From contig JAPORY010000044.1 in assembly GCA_026709985.1 (NCBI GenBank), forward strand, positions 1 through 64,000: DNA of 64,000 nt. The letters run 5' to 3'. Made by a program: the position numbers and the translations under genes. Of this stretch, positions 54,579-63,133 are shown one piece after another (position 1 is the stretch's first letter; the number at the start of each line of letters is the position of its first letter). Origin of the DNA: Aestuariivita sp. Lineage in GTDB: Bacteria; Pseudomonadota; Alphaproteobacteria; Rhodobacterales; Rhodobacteraceae. Below the pieces are notes generated by a model. It was given only the letters and a program-made list of their open reading frames with translations. It had not been told where the DNA came from and ran no database searches.

Positions 54579-55226
54579 TTGGAGCCAATTAAGAAGGTGA
54601 CTCTCTCCCCCGAAAATCTGCTTCTCGCCTACTCTATCGGGCTATTTCCGATGGCCGACGATAAGAATCAACGGATAAGATGGTATAACCCCGACCCACG
54701 GGCGATTTTGCCAATCGGCGGCTTTCGGATGTCGCGATCACTTCGCCGCACCATAAAAAAGGCAGACTTTGGCGTCACGGTAAACGCCGACTTCCCGGCA
54801 ATCCTTGCTGGTTGTGCTGATCGAGAAACAACATGGATCAGTGCTGAACTAAAACAGATCTATCAGGAGTTGCATACGACAGGATACGCGCATTCGCTTG
54901 AAGTATGGCAGGATGGGCAGGTTTCTGGCGGCGTGTATGGTGTTGCTCTCGGTGCCGCATTCTTTGCAGAAAGCATGTTTTCCAAACGTCGGGATGCCTC
55001 AAAAATTGCCTTGGCTTATCTGGTTGATCGCCTTGAGGATTGTGGTTTTGTTCTGCTTGATACGCAGTTTTTGACACCGCATCTCGCTTCTCTTGGTGGA
55101 ATTGAGATCAGTCGCGAGCAATACCTGATATCTTTGGTATCAGCGATTAGACGGTCGGCAGATTTTATCACGTCGCCCGTCGCTGCTCCTCACGAGGTCG
55201 TGCAACGCAAGACCCAGATGTCGTAA
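54579..55226 (+). CDS. aat: Leucyl/phenylalanyl-tRNA-protein transferase
   Basis: Adds Leu or Phe to N-terminal Lys or Arg of proteins, creating N-degrons for ClpS-ClpAP. 215 residues. The motifs LLLAYSIGLFPMAD, RWYNPDPRAILP, GVYGVALGAAFFAESMFS and LLDTQFLTPHLASLGG are all diagnostic. The start is probably TTG 54579. Its 3' end overlaps that of the convergent DUF2155 gene by 37 bases. The order accB-accC-aat-DUF2155 is widespread in alphaproteobacteria. Confidence 0.95.
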   Translation: MEPIKKVTLSPENLLLAYSIGLFPMADDKNQRIRWYNPDPRAILPIGGFRMSRSLRRTIKKADFGVTVNADFPAILAGCADRETTWISAELKQIYQELHTTGYAHSLEVWQDGQVSGGVYGVALGAAFFAESMFSKRRDASKIALAYLVDRLEDCGFVLLDTQFLTPHLASLGGIEISREQYLISLVSAIRRSADFITSPVAAPHEVVQRKTQMS

Positions 55227-55636
55227 CGCGCATGGTCAAGCGCATTGAGCGCTGGCGATGATGCAATCATCCATCCCGCAAATTTTTCTTCGTCCCGATC
55301 CTGAATAACGAGATATGCAAAAGCATCCCCCGATTCGTTGTCCACTGGATAACGACACTGACTAAGGTTGACCGACAGTTCAAAGACCTGAGCTTGTTGA
55401 CCAACGTTAATCGCGACATCAACGGTTTCGCCACTGACTTTGTCGAGTGCCCGCAATACGGCGCCCGAACCGTTTGTGCCGAGCGCACGCTCGGGCGTTT
55501 GTCGCGGTGGCGAACTTTCGGTTGTGCTATCGGGAACTTCCACCGGCGGTAGCGGGGTTACATCAATTTCTTGCGCACGACTCGCGATAGCCCCACCGAA
55601 TACAATGACGAAGGTAAGTAACCAGATCATTCTCAC
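55190..55636 (-). CDS. DUF2155 domain protein, exported
   Basis: 148 residues: signal peptide (to about 21), a Pro/Ser-rich linker, then a DUF2155 beta domain (about 60-148) containing ALDKVSGET, LSVNLSQCRYP and FAGWMIASSPALNALDH. Its two Cys (SQC and LRC at the end) may form a disulfide. Periplasmic, conserved across alphaproteobacteria, role unknown. It starts inside the mlaD stop region, so it is coupled to mlaD. Confidence 0.88.
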   Translation of the reverse strand: MRMIWLLTFVIVFGGAIASRAQEIDVTPLPPVEVPDSTTESSPPRQTPERALGTNGSGAVLRALDKVSGETVDVAINVGQQAQVFELSVNLSQCRYPVDNESGDAFAYLVIQDRDEEKFAGWMIASSPALNALDHARYDIWVLRCTTS

Positions 55637-56088
55637 TTTGGTGAGTCGTCATTGTCGACAAAACGCATCATCAGATTGAGTAAACTTACCGGACTTTGCG
55701 TATCAAGTATCTCATCGCCAGCCGCCAAATACATGAGTGATCCACCGGGCAAAATCTCAACGAAATTTCCACCAAAAAGACCTTCCAAAGTCACTATAGC
55801 CGCGCTATCCTCGGGAATGTCGACGTCATTTTGCACCCGAAATTTAGCGTCGATACGATAGTTTTCTGGGTTGAGGGAAATATCTGTAACCGAGCCGATT
55901 TTTATTCCTGACAAACGTATATCTGTCCCCACTGAGACGCCCTCTAGGGACCGAAAACTCGCGGTCAACTCATAACCTGACCGGCTGTTCGTTACGCCGG
56001 TTACCTGCCCCGCATAAATCATAAAAGCGGCGGCAATCGCAACCACCAAGGCTCCCGTGGCAACTTCAATCTTTGAATAGTTTGCCAT
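55633..56088 (-). CDS. mlaD: MlaD-type lipid-transport protein
   Basis: 151 residues: one N-terminal membrane helix (about 8-30), then a single MCE/MlaD beta domain (GYELTASFRSLEGVSVGTDIRLSGIKIG). It forms the hexameric periplasmic ring of the MlaFEDB complex, which moves phospholipid to keep outer-membrane asymmetry. mlaE and mlaF are not in the window, so the gene is separated from the usual cluster. It overlaps the DUF2155 gene by four bases. Confidence 0.92.
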   Translation of the reverse strand: MANYSKIEVATGALVVAIAAAFMIYAGQVTGVTNSRSGYELTASFRSLEGVSVGTDIRLSGIKIGSVTDISLNPENYRIDAKFRVQNDVDIPEDSAAIVTLEGLFGGNFVEILPGGSLMYLAAGDEILDTQSPVSLLNLMMRFVDNDDSPK

Positions 56089-56094
56089 CTCTAC

Positions 56095-56484
56095 CTATTG
56101 ATCACTCGGCAACCAAGCTTCGTAATCCTTGTGTGCCTTGGGTGCCTCTTTTCTAATAGACCCCGCAGGGGCGTACGCTCTTGCTGTTCCCGTTAAATTC
56201 TCGACATGCGGCTTTTGCCAATCTTTCCGCGGGAGTGGCTGGTCACTTGGCGGCGTATCCCAAGTGCGATGCAACCAGCCGTGCCATTCAGGGTTCACGC
56301 GACTAGCCTCGGTTTCACCGCTATAGATTACCCAGCGACGACGATCATCTTTGGTGCGATAGTACACGTTCCCCTGTTCATCGCCACCAACTTTGATACC
56401 CTTGCGCCAGGTGTAAAACTGCGTGTTGAGCGTTTGACAATCCCACCAAGTCAACGCCCGTTTGATAAAGTTCAAGACCTTCAT
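56095..56484 (-). CDS. NADH:ubiquinone oxidoreductase NDUFA12 subunit
   Basis: A 129-residue member of the 17.2 kDa (NDUFA12) family, an accessory subunit of complex I shared by mitochondria and alphaproteobacteria. Conserved parts seen are KVGGDEQGNVYYRTKDDRRRWVIYSG and PEWHGWLHRTWDTPPSD. It binds the peripheral arm near the quinone site. It lies apart from nuo genes, as is normal, and six bases before mlaD. Confidence 0.94.
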   Translation of the reverse strand: MKVLNFIKRALTWWDCQTLNTQFYTWRKGIKVGGDEQGNVYYRTKDDRRRWVIYSGETEASRVNPEWHGWLHRTWDTPPSDQPLPRKDWQKPHVENLTGTARAYAPAGSIRKEAPKAHKDYEAWLPSDQ

Positions 56485-56551
56485 GCTGCATTCCTGCGTG
56501 ATTTAGCGTGCGGGACTGCCTTTGGTACGATAACCACTCATACTCACCCGT

Positions 56552-56929
56552 TCATGCATTTGGCGCCAACGCAGTCACTTCAATTTCTATGCGGTATCGT
56601 CGATGCACCAAATTACATTCGATCATTGTTACCGCTGGCGGGTTGGCACCAAAGGTTTCCGATAATAATGGCCAAAGGCGTTCGAACTCTTTTCTATTTT
56701 CGAGCATATAGGTCACTCGGACGACTTGATCTAGGCCACTTCCAGCTTCCTCTAATGCTGCCTTAATTGCATCCAAGGCAGATTTACACTGTCCGATGAC
56801 ATCGCGTGGTATATCATCGCCCTGAGCGGTGGTGCCGGCGACATGAACAAATCCACCTGCGACCACGGCGCGGCAATAGCCTACCTTGTCTTCGTAAATT
56901 CCGCCCGACTTAATTCGTCGAATAGTCAT
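56552..56929 (-). CDS. RidA/YjgF-family protein lacking the canonical Arg
   Basis: 125 residues of the RidA fold (YCRAVVAGGFVHVAGTT start; VVRVTYMLENRKEFE middle; IEIEVTALA end). RidA hydrolyses reactive imines and uses an Arg in the P-A-R segment. Here the equivalent reads NPPAVTMIEC, without that Arg, so imine deaminase activity is doubtful and it belongs to another subgroup. It lies between clpX and the NDUFA12 gene. Confidence 0.85.
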   Translation of the reverse strand: MTIRRIKSGGIYEDKVGYCRAVVAGGFVHVAGTTAQGDDIPRDVIGQCKSALDAIKAALEEAGSGLDQVVRVTYMLENRKEFERLWPLLSETFGANPPAVTMIECNLVHRRYRIEIEVTALAPNA

Positions 56930-56975
56930 ACGTTCAGGCTTCTTAATGTTGTGTCTATACCATCAGCGACGTTAC

Positions 56976-58235
56976 TTAACTGGCACTCGCTTCGGTCCGA
57001 GCATCCGAATAAATCAATAGCGGGCCGGCATCTGAATTCACGGTTTCCTTGTTGATAACGACTTTTGTGACGTTATCAAGACTGGGTAATTCAAACATCG
57101 TGTCAAGCAAGATATCTTCAATGATGGACCGTAGCCCTCGTGCCCCAGTCTTTCTCTTGATCGCAAGCTTTGCAATCGCTTGAAGGGCTTCGTCTGTGAA
57201 GATAAGTTCTGTATCTTCAAGTTCAAAAAGACGTTGGAACTGTTTCACTAAGGCATTTTTTGGCTCAATCAAGATGCTGATGAGTGCTGTTTCATCCAAG
57301 TCTTCGAGGGTAGCAAAAACTGGCAACCTGCCGACGAATTCTGGAATAAGCCCGAACTTGAGCAAATCTTCGGGTTCGATATCCTTAAAGATCTCCCCCG
57401 AGTTGCGATCATCGGGATCAAGGATAGTTGCGCCGAAACCGAGGGAAGACCCGCGTCCGCGCTGCGAAATTATTCGGTCAAGTCCCGCAAATGCACCGCC
57501 GCAAATAAACAAAATATTCGTTGTATCGACCTGCATGAATTCCTGTTGCGGGTGCTTTCGCCCACCTTGAGGCGGAACCGAGGCCACGGTTCCTTCAATC
57601 AGCTTGAGTAACGCTTGTTGCACGCCCTCGCCAGAAACATCACGTGTGATCGACGGATTTTCTGACTTGCGAGTGATTTTGTCGACTTCATCAATATAGA
57701 CGATCCCGCGCTGTGCTTTCTCAACATTGTATTCGCTAGCCTGCAGAAGCTTGAGAATGATGTTTTCGACGTCCTCTCCGACATAGCCAGCTTCGGTGAG
57801 CGTCGTCGCATCTGCCATGGTAAAGGGCACATCAAGAATGCGTGCGAGCGTTTGGGCAAGCAAAGTCTTTCCGCAACCTGTGGGTCCAATAAGCAATATG
57901 TTGGATTTTGCTAGTTCAATGTCACTGCTGCGTTGCTTTTCGTCATTTAGCCGCTTGTAGTGGTTGTGTACCGCAACCGAAAGTACGCGTTTTGCGCGAT
58001 CTTGGCCAATAACATAGTCGTCAAGGACCTCACAGATATCGACCGGTTTTGGAACGCCGCTGCTCGACTTCTTTTTATTTGCACGATTTTCTTCTTGAAT
58101 GATCTCCGTGCACAGTTCGATACATTCATCGCAAATATAAACGGTAGGTCCAGCAATGAGTTTCCTGACCTCGTGCTGGCTTTTTCCGCAAAAGCTGCAA
58201 AATAGAGTATTGTCACTGCTTTGTTTGCCTGCCAT
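56976..58235 (-). CDS. clpX: ATP-dependent Clp protease ATPase subunit ClpX
   Basis: 419-residue AAA+ unfoldase that feeds ssrA-tagged and other substrates to ClpP. The N-terminal zinc-binding domain shows Cys at 13, 16, 35 and 38. Walker A GPTGCGKT is at 117-124 and Walker [10 protein letters not shown] near 182. The ClpP-contact loop reads SLGFGA. It follows clpP with a 136-base gap, in keeping with its own or a shared promoter. Confidence 0.98.
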   Translation of the reverse strand: MAGKQSSDNTLFCSFCGKSQHEVRKLIAGPTVYICDECIELCTEIIQEENRANKKKSSSGVPKPVDICEVLDDYVIGQDRAKRVLSVAVHNHYKRLNDEKQRSSDIELAKSNILLIGPTGCGKTLLAQTLARILDVPFTMADATTLTEAGYVGEDVENIILKLLQASEYNVEKAQRGIVYIDEVDKITRKSENPSITRDVSGEGVQQALLKLIEGTVASVPPQGGRKHPQQEFMQVDTTNILFICGGAFAGLDRIISQRGRGSSLGFGATILDPDDRNSGEIFKDIEPEDLLKFGLIPEFVGRLPVFATLEDLDETALISILIEPKNALVKQFQRLFELEDTELIFTDEALQAIAKLAIKRKTGARGLRSIIEDILLDTMFELPSLDNVTKVVINKETVNSDAGPLLIYSDARTEASAS

Positions 58236-58371
58236 GGCTCTTTATCGCCTCTGTTCTAGCCCGTTAGATCTAATGATGATTCTGTACCAGCGGCTCTAAG
58301 TGGCTATTGACGACCGGGCTTGCTCTCGTCCGAGAAGAGCACCACCTTTGTCTGCCTTATTTTCTCTTATT

Positions 58372-58998
58372 TCAAGCCTTGTCGTCTTCAACAGTGCGGT
58401 TCGTTACAATTTTGTCAATATGTCCCCACGCCAGTGCCTCAGCCGGAGACATGAAATTATCACGATCAAGTGCTTTCTCTACCGACTTTTTCGTCTGGCC
58501 GGTGTGTTTGACATATATTTCGTGCAAGCGTTCTTTTAATTTTTGGGTTTCAGCGGCGTGAATCATGATGTCGGACGCCTGTCCTTGAAAGCCACCTGAG
58601 GGTTGATGCACCATAATTCGGCTGTTTGGCAAAGAATATCGTAGACCGGGCTCACCCCCAACGAGGAGCAACGAGCCCATTGATGCTGCTTGTCCGACAA
58701 CTAGAGTTGAAACCTTAGGCCGAATGTATTGCATGGTGTCGTAGATTGATAGGCCACTCGTAACCACACCGCCTGGAGAATTGATATAGACAGAAATTTC
58801 TTTTTTGGGATTCTCGGCTTCGAGGTGCAGCAGTTGCGCGACAACAAGATGGCTCATGCCGTCATGTATCGGCCCATTGACGAATACGATTCTTTCTTTG
58901 AGCAGACGCGAGAAAATGTCGTAGGCGCGCTCGCCACGACTGGTTTGCTCGACGACCATAGGCACGAGGTTGCTAAACGTTTCGCCGGGATCAAACAT
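58372..58998 (-). CDS. clpP: ATP-dependent Clp protease proteolytic subunit
   Basis: 208-residue serine peptidase that forms the two-ring chamber used by ClpX and ClpA. The catalytic triad is Ser106 ([10 protein letters not shown]), His131 (IMVHQPS) and Asp near 180 (LDRDNFMS). [20 protein letters not shown] is typical. ATG 58998 gives [19 protein letters not shown] with a short propeptide; ATG thirteen codons later (MVVEQT) could also be used. The longer frame upstream is not family-like. Confidence 0.97.
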   Translation of the reverse strand: MFDPGETFSNLVPMVVEQTSRGERAYDIFSRLLKERIVFVNGPIHDGMSHLVVAQLLHLEAENPKKEISVYINSPGGVVTSGLSIYDTMQYIRPKVSTLVVGQAASMGSLLLVGGEPGLRYSLPNSRIMVHQPSGGFQGQASDIMIHAAETQKLKERLHEIYVKHTGQTKKSVEKALDRDNFMSPAEALAWGHIDKIVTNRTVEDDKA

Positions 58999-59204
58999 GG
59001 CTACATACCTGCATGAGTTGGAATGCCAAACCAATTAGCGTCTGATGCGCTCTTATATCGGCTCTTGTCGAACTGCAAGGGTATTTCGTTGCGAATAGCG
59101 GGTAAAGGAATTTGCAAGAATTACCGCACTTTGCACGATGAGTATTTCTGTTTAATGACAAAAACGAATCCGACCGAAGGCAAATGCAGATCAGCAGGGA
59201 AAGG

Positions 59205-60608
59205 CTATGTTGGACGTGCTTTAAGGCGTACACGCAAATTGCGCGGAGTCATTGTGAAGGTCAAATGCTCCTGTACGCCAGCAATATCACCCTCTGGCTC
59301 CATTTGAAAGTTTTGACAGAACATGGCGAGAACCGCGCGAAATTGTAACATTGCCAAACTACGCCCCGGACATACCCTCGGACCGCCCCCAAACGGCGTA
59401 AATGCGCGTCGATTGTGCATGCCGGTCCGCTCGCTCGGAGCCTTTAGCCAACGTGACAAGTCAAAACTTTTGCTGTCGGCAAAACTTTCCTCGCTGACTG
59501 CAATATGTCGCGCCAAGACAAAAATGGGAGTTGCTTTCGGAATCAAATATCCCAGCAATTCGATATCCTCCACCGGTTCCACCGTGTGCAACGGTGCGAC
59601 TGGCGTCAAACGCATAGACTCATTGCAAAAGGCATCCATGAGCGGCAGCTTTGCCGCTTGATCAAAACTAGATAGCGAATTGTCGGCGCCCAAGAGCGCT
59701 TCAACCTCTTCTCGCATACGCAAGAACGCGTCAGGATATATCAAGCCAAAATAAAGTGCCCAAGCGATACTATTGGCAGTCGTATCTTCACCCGCGAGCA
59801 ATATATTGCTAACATTTGCGAAAATCTCGGCTTCCGAAAACCCCGATGCTTCATCGTGTACGGCTGCGAGTAGAGCTTCCAAAAAATTCGTTGGGTGAGT
59901 AAATCTTGTTTGATCTGCTTGCATGCGTTTTCGGGTATGGTGGACAATTTCAGCAACTTCACCCTCTAGCGCAACCAAAGCGCGGTCCAAAGCGCGATCA
60001 GCAGGCAGACGAAAATAGCGCCACCACGGGAATGGCGCATTAATCCGCCGCAAGAGTATTGGAAAGACCTTGTCAAGGTGACGCTGGATGGTGGGCCCCG
60101 AGGTCTCAAGGGTATTAGCATCAAGATCAAACGCAAGTCGCATCGTTACATCAACCGTAAATCGTATCAATTCTTCGGTAACGTTTACAACACGAGATTG
60201 CTCCGCTGCTTGCTGCCACCGCGATTGTAAACGGCCAACATATACCATCAATTTTGGAAAAAAATCTTCCAACTTGGCACGGTTAAGAGCCGCATCTACA
60301 ATTTGACGCTGCCGCTTCCAATCATCACCGTTAGCGGTAAACACACCGTCCAAGCGCATCTCTGCAGCAACCGACGATAAGGCTGTCAGGCGCTGAAATT
60401 TTTGGGGGCGTTGGCGAAGAATTTGTTGAAACAACTCGCGATCGGAAATCACGCACATCACGCGAGGACCGATCTTAATCCGATAAATCGGACCAAATGC
60501 ATCGGCCCACTCTTCAAAAATTCTGTGCAGACGCACAAAACGTATTTTGTGTAGGTGCCCGAGCACGGGTAGTTCTTTAGGACTAGGCAAATCAGAAATT
60601 GCCTTCAT
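59205..60608 (-). CDS. Cytochrome P450
   Basis: 467-residue heme monooxygenase. The heme-binding loop FTPFGGGPRVCPGRS has the Cys ligand at 413, the oxygen-activating I-helix is AGEDTTAN (272-279), and the K-helix ExxR is E330-SMR333. The loose N-terminus lacks a membrane anchor, so the enzyme should be soluble. It resembles long P450s acting on fatty acids, terpenoids or sterols. No ferredoxin or reductase gene is adjacent. Substrate unknown; the squalene synthase-like gene elsewhere in the window is too far to imply a link. Confidence 0.94.
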   Translation of the reverse strand: MKAISDLPSPKELPVLGHLHKIRFVRLHRIFEEWADAFGPIYRIKIGPRVMCVISDRELFQQILRQRPQKFQRLTALSSVAAEMRLDGVFTANGDDWKRQRQIVDAALNRAKLEDFFPKLMVYVGRLQSRWQQAAEQSRVVNVTEELIRFTVDVTMRLAFDLDANTLETSGPTIQRHLDKVFPILLRRINAPFPWWRYFRLPADRALDRALVALEGEVAEIVHHTRKRMQADQTRFTHPTNFLEALLAAVHDEASGFSEAEIFANVSNILLAGEDTTANSIAWALYFGLIYPDAFLRMREEVEALLGADNSLSSFDQAAKLPLMDAFCNESMRLTPVAPLHTVEPVEDIELLGYLIPKATPIFVLARHIAVSEESFADSKSFDLSRWLKAPSERTGMHNRRAFTPFGGGPRVCPGRSLAMLQFRAVLAMFCQNFQMEPEGDIAGVQEHLTFTMTPRNLRVRLKARPT

Positions 60609-61120
60609 CTCAAGCGCACCTTTAAATTACGAATAGCCAACTTGTATGCGATCTTCATTTTACTCATGAGCATTGGTATTCGATCAAACCAAGGAAACAA
60701 CTAGTTCGTACTAACATTTCCGCAATCGCTTCTATGCGTCTTGCGACCATTCCCATACAGTTTGTCCGCAGTATGGTACTCACGAGTCAAACAGCCAAAG
60801 CGCGATGGACGCTACCAGAACAAAAAACTGAGGTATCAATCAAAGATCGGGAAAAAGCCAAAAAGGGCACAGAACTCGACCCGACTGATCGGGTATTGAT
60901 TATTGGATGCAGCGTGTTTATCGGCAACGGTTTGGTACCGATTAGAGTGTGTCCATGGAAGGCTTTCAGCTTCATAAATAAGGATTCACGCGTCACTAAC
61001 ACACCCAAAACGCTCCTCTCTCGGCCCGTTTGAGCGATCTAATCAGCCTTGAACGCTAATCCCTGCCGTTCACAACGAGAGGTTGTGCCCCCTACGCAAA
61101 GTGCCCTTTTCAAACTCACA
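60609..61120. other. Intergenic between P450 and zapA
   Basis: No supported gene. Opposed frames of 99 codons (60734-61033) and 73 codons (60787-61008) have no known domain. In many alphaproteobacteria the region after zapA encodes 6S RNA on the same strand, but I could not find a convincing fold or conserved end here. Confidence 0.4.
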
Positions 61121-61525
61121 TCAAATCTTGGAACCCGAAGACATCTTTTCTAATGAAGCCGCTAGCGACTCGGTTCGTGCGGCAATTTCTGCTAGGGCTT
61201 CATTAACACTATCAGAAAAAACGGCGCCTTCATTAGCCGGTGGCTTGACCGCAGCCGCAGCTTTGAGCCGTTTGATTTCTGATTCACGCTCCGTGAGAGT
61301 CGATCGCTCGACCTCCAGGGCCTTCTCCCCCCGCAAAAGCCGATCGGCCAGCATGAGCCCTGCAATCAAAATCTCACGATTCCCTGACGGGCTCGCCTCT
61401 CCCCCCTTCAGGATTTCGATTTCGCTGTCCAATCGCATTGCAGCGGCGTGAAGACCTTCTTCCTCACCGTCGCCGCAATTGATTTTGAAGTCACGGCCAC
61501 CGACTTTTATCATCACTTGCGGCAT
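61121..61525 (-). CDS. zapA: Cell division protein ZapA
   Basis: A 134-residue FtsZ-bundling protein. The N-terminal globular part has the family opening VMIKVGGRDFKINCGDGEEEGL, then helix AAAMRLDSEIEIL. The C-terminal coiled coil contains NREILIAGLMLADRLL. It begins at the last base of the upstream coiled-coil gene's stop, so the two are coupled. Confidence 0.92.
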   Translation of the reverse strand: MPQVMIKVGGRDFKINCGDGEEEGLHAAAMRLDSEIEILKGGEASPSGNREILIAGLMLADRLLRGEKALEVERSTLTERESEIKRLKAAAAVKPPANEGAVFSDSVNEALAEIAARTESLAASLEKMSSGSKI

Positions 61526-62025
61526 TATTTTTCCTTTTCTGCATCGCGTTCATTATCAACCTGCAATAGCGGAGAAAGCTGGTCGATGAGGGTGGTCATC
61601 TGGGCAATATCTGCTGCCCGCTCTGATCGTAATCCCTCCAATTCAGCAGAAAATGAAGCGTTTACTAACTCAGCATCTCCCACCAACTCTTGATTGGCCT
61701 CCCGCAACGCGGCGACAAGTTCTCGTAACTGCAAATTTGATTCGCGTAGTCTTTGAATTTCGTCATTGTGCTGAATAATCGTTGCTTGCTGAGCATCTGC
61801 ACTGTTTTTTGTGCCTTCTTCGCTCTGCGTATCTTGAAGTTTCTCCAATTGCTCCTTGAGGGTGAGGTTCTCTTTCTCGGTTTTTTCGAGTGCAGCCTGC
61901 AATTGCGCAACAGCGATCGGATCATCCACCGACTCAACCTTTAGTCCCGACTCCACTTGCGATTGGATTCGATCCAACGCTGAAATTACGCGATTTAGGA
62001 GTTCTTCGGTCTGTCTCATTGCCAT
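61525..62025 (-). CDS. Coiled-coil protein upstream of zapA
   Basis: A 166-residue protein starting MAMRQTEELLNRVISALDRIQ, with long heptad helices (about 35-100 and 110-160). It resembles the small coiled-coil proteins of alphaproteobacteria that lie next to zapA. A role beside ZapA in Z-ring assembly is likely from context only. I chose ATG 62025 over the earlier ATG 62046 because AGGG precedes it at about eight bases. Confidence 0.75.
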   Translation of the reverse strand: MAMRQTEELLNRVISALDRIQSQVESGLKVESVDDPIAVAQLQAALEKTEKENLTLKEQLEKLQDTQSEEGTKNSADAQQATIIQHNDEIQRLRESNLQLRELVAALREANQELVGDAELVNASFSAELEGLRSERAADIAQMTTLIDQLSPLLQVDNERDAEKEK

Positions 62026-63133
62026 TTTGTCGACCCTGACTCGCAAGCCCTATTGAATTTGACCGAAGCCAGCTGCCCTGCAAATAACTGCCTCTGTGAC
62101 GTTAGCGAGTAGTGAGCCAATTCAATCTTCCCATTTCGATCTCCTCTTGCACAATCTTGATGACCCAGGCATCCGCAGCACGATCCGCGGGCCATTATGA
62201 CCGATTTAGAATCAAAGCACCATGCGACTCGTAAGCGCTTACGATAAAGCATTCAGTCTTTCGTTAAGGCGGCAGAAATTGACAAATGCCACGTCGCCCA
62301 AATTTTATCAGTCATGATTGCGTCGATCACGGCGGTTGCTCCCGCTACCGTGCATTGGACGAATAAAGATGTTTACTGTTCGACACAAGAAAAGCCTTGT
62401 TCTAACCCTTAGACCCCATGTTATAATTGAACCTCCGATTGCATTTGAACAGATCATACCCATTCTTGGCGGATTCCTAAAGTCCTAGATCTGATCAAAA
62501 TCTAGTATTCTACCGCCAAATATATTGTCTCAATCGTTTCTCTTGATACTCGCATGACAAAAAATCCGCTCTGCGCAACATACTACAATTGTGTCGGAAA
62601 ACTGATGTTCACAGAAACAGAAAGGCTCGACCGCCTTCGAAACATCAGCCGAGAATTCCGATCAGAAAGCCACTTGCCATGACATCTCTTCGCCATTTGC
62701 TGCTATCAGACCACATGACCAACACAGTTTTGGAGAAATGCTGACCACAGACGATCGTGTGCTTCGGAAAACACCATTCGCTTTTCTGTCTCTTGACATG
62801 TTCTTGCTATGAACAATAAATCCCAACTTCGAACCGCATTGAGGCGGCAGGAGCAGCGGATCGAAACATTAGCAGGACACTTTCGTGCCATTTGCTTCTC
62901 TGAGCAAAGTGCGGGCACGGCTGCCGCGAAAAACATGAACCAAAAAATACCGAACTATATCGGTCTAGACTCAAACTTTTCTGTCTATCAAAATTCGCTT
63001 AAACTGCTGAGTTTATCTTAAAGGTAATCGTTTGACTTCCTGCCCTCTCAGTTACTTCGTCAAAACAATAACCCGTTCGCCTGCCGCAGCAAAAAATCCT
63101 TATTCATCATTCGCAATCTCGGGAACTAGTCGT
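62026..63133. other. Long gene-poor gap between zapA pair and tkt
   Basis: About 1.1 kb with no supported gene on either strand. A 70-codon plus frame at 62809-63021 has no ribosome site or known domain. The divergent promoters of tkt and the zapA pair must lie here, but I do not see clear elements. Confidence 0.4.

Noticed and set aside
60609-61120. 6S RNA gene after zapA
   Set aside because: The location fits alphaproteobacterial 6S RNA, but I could not recognise a long closed hairpin with a central bubble or the usual ends. A covariance-model search would decide.
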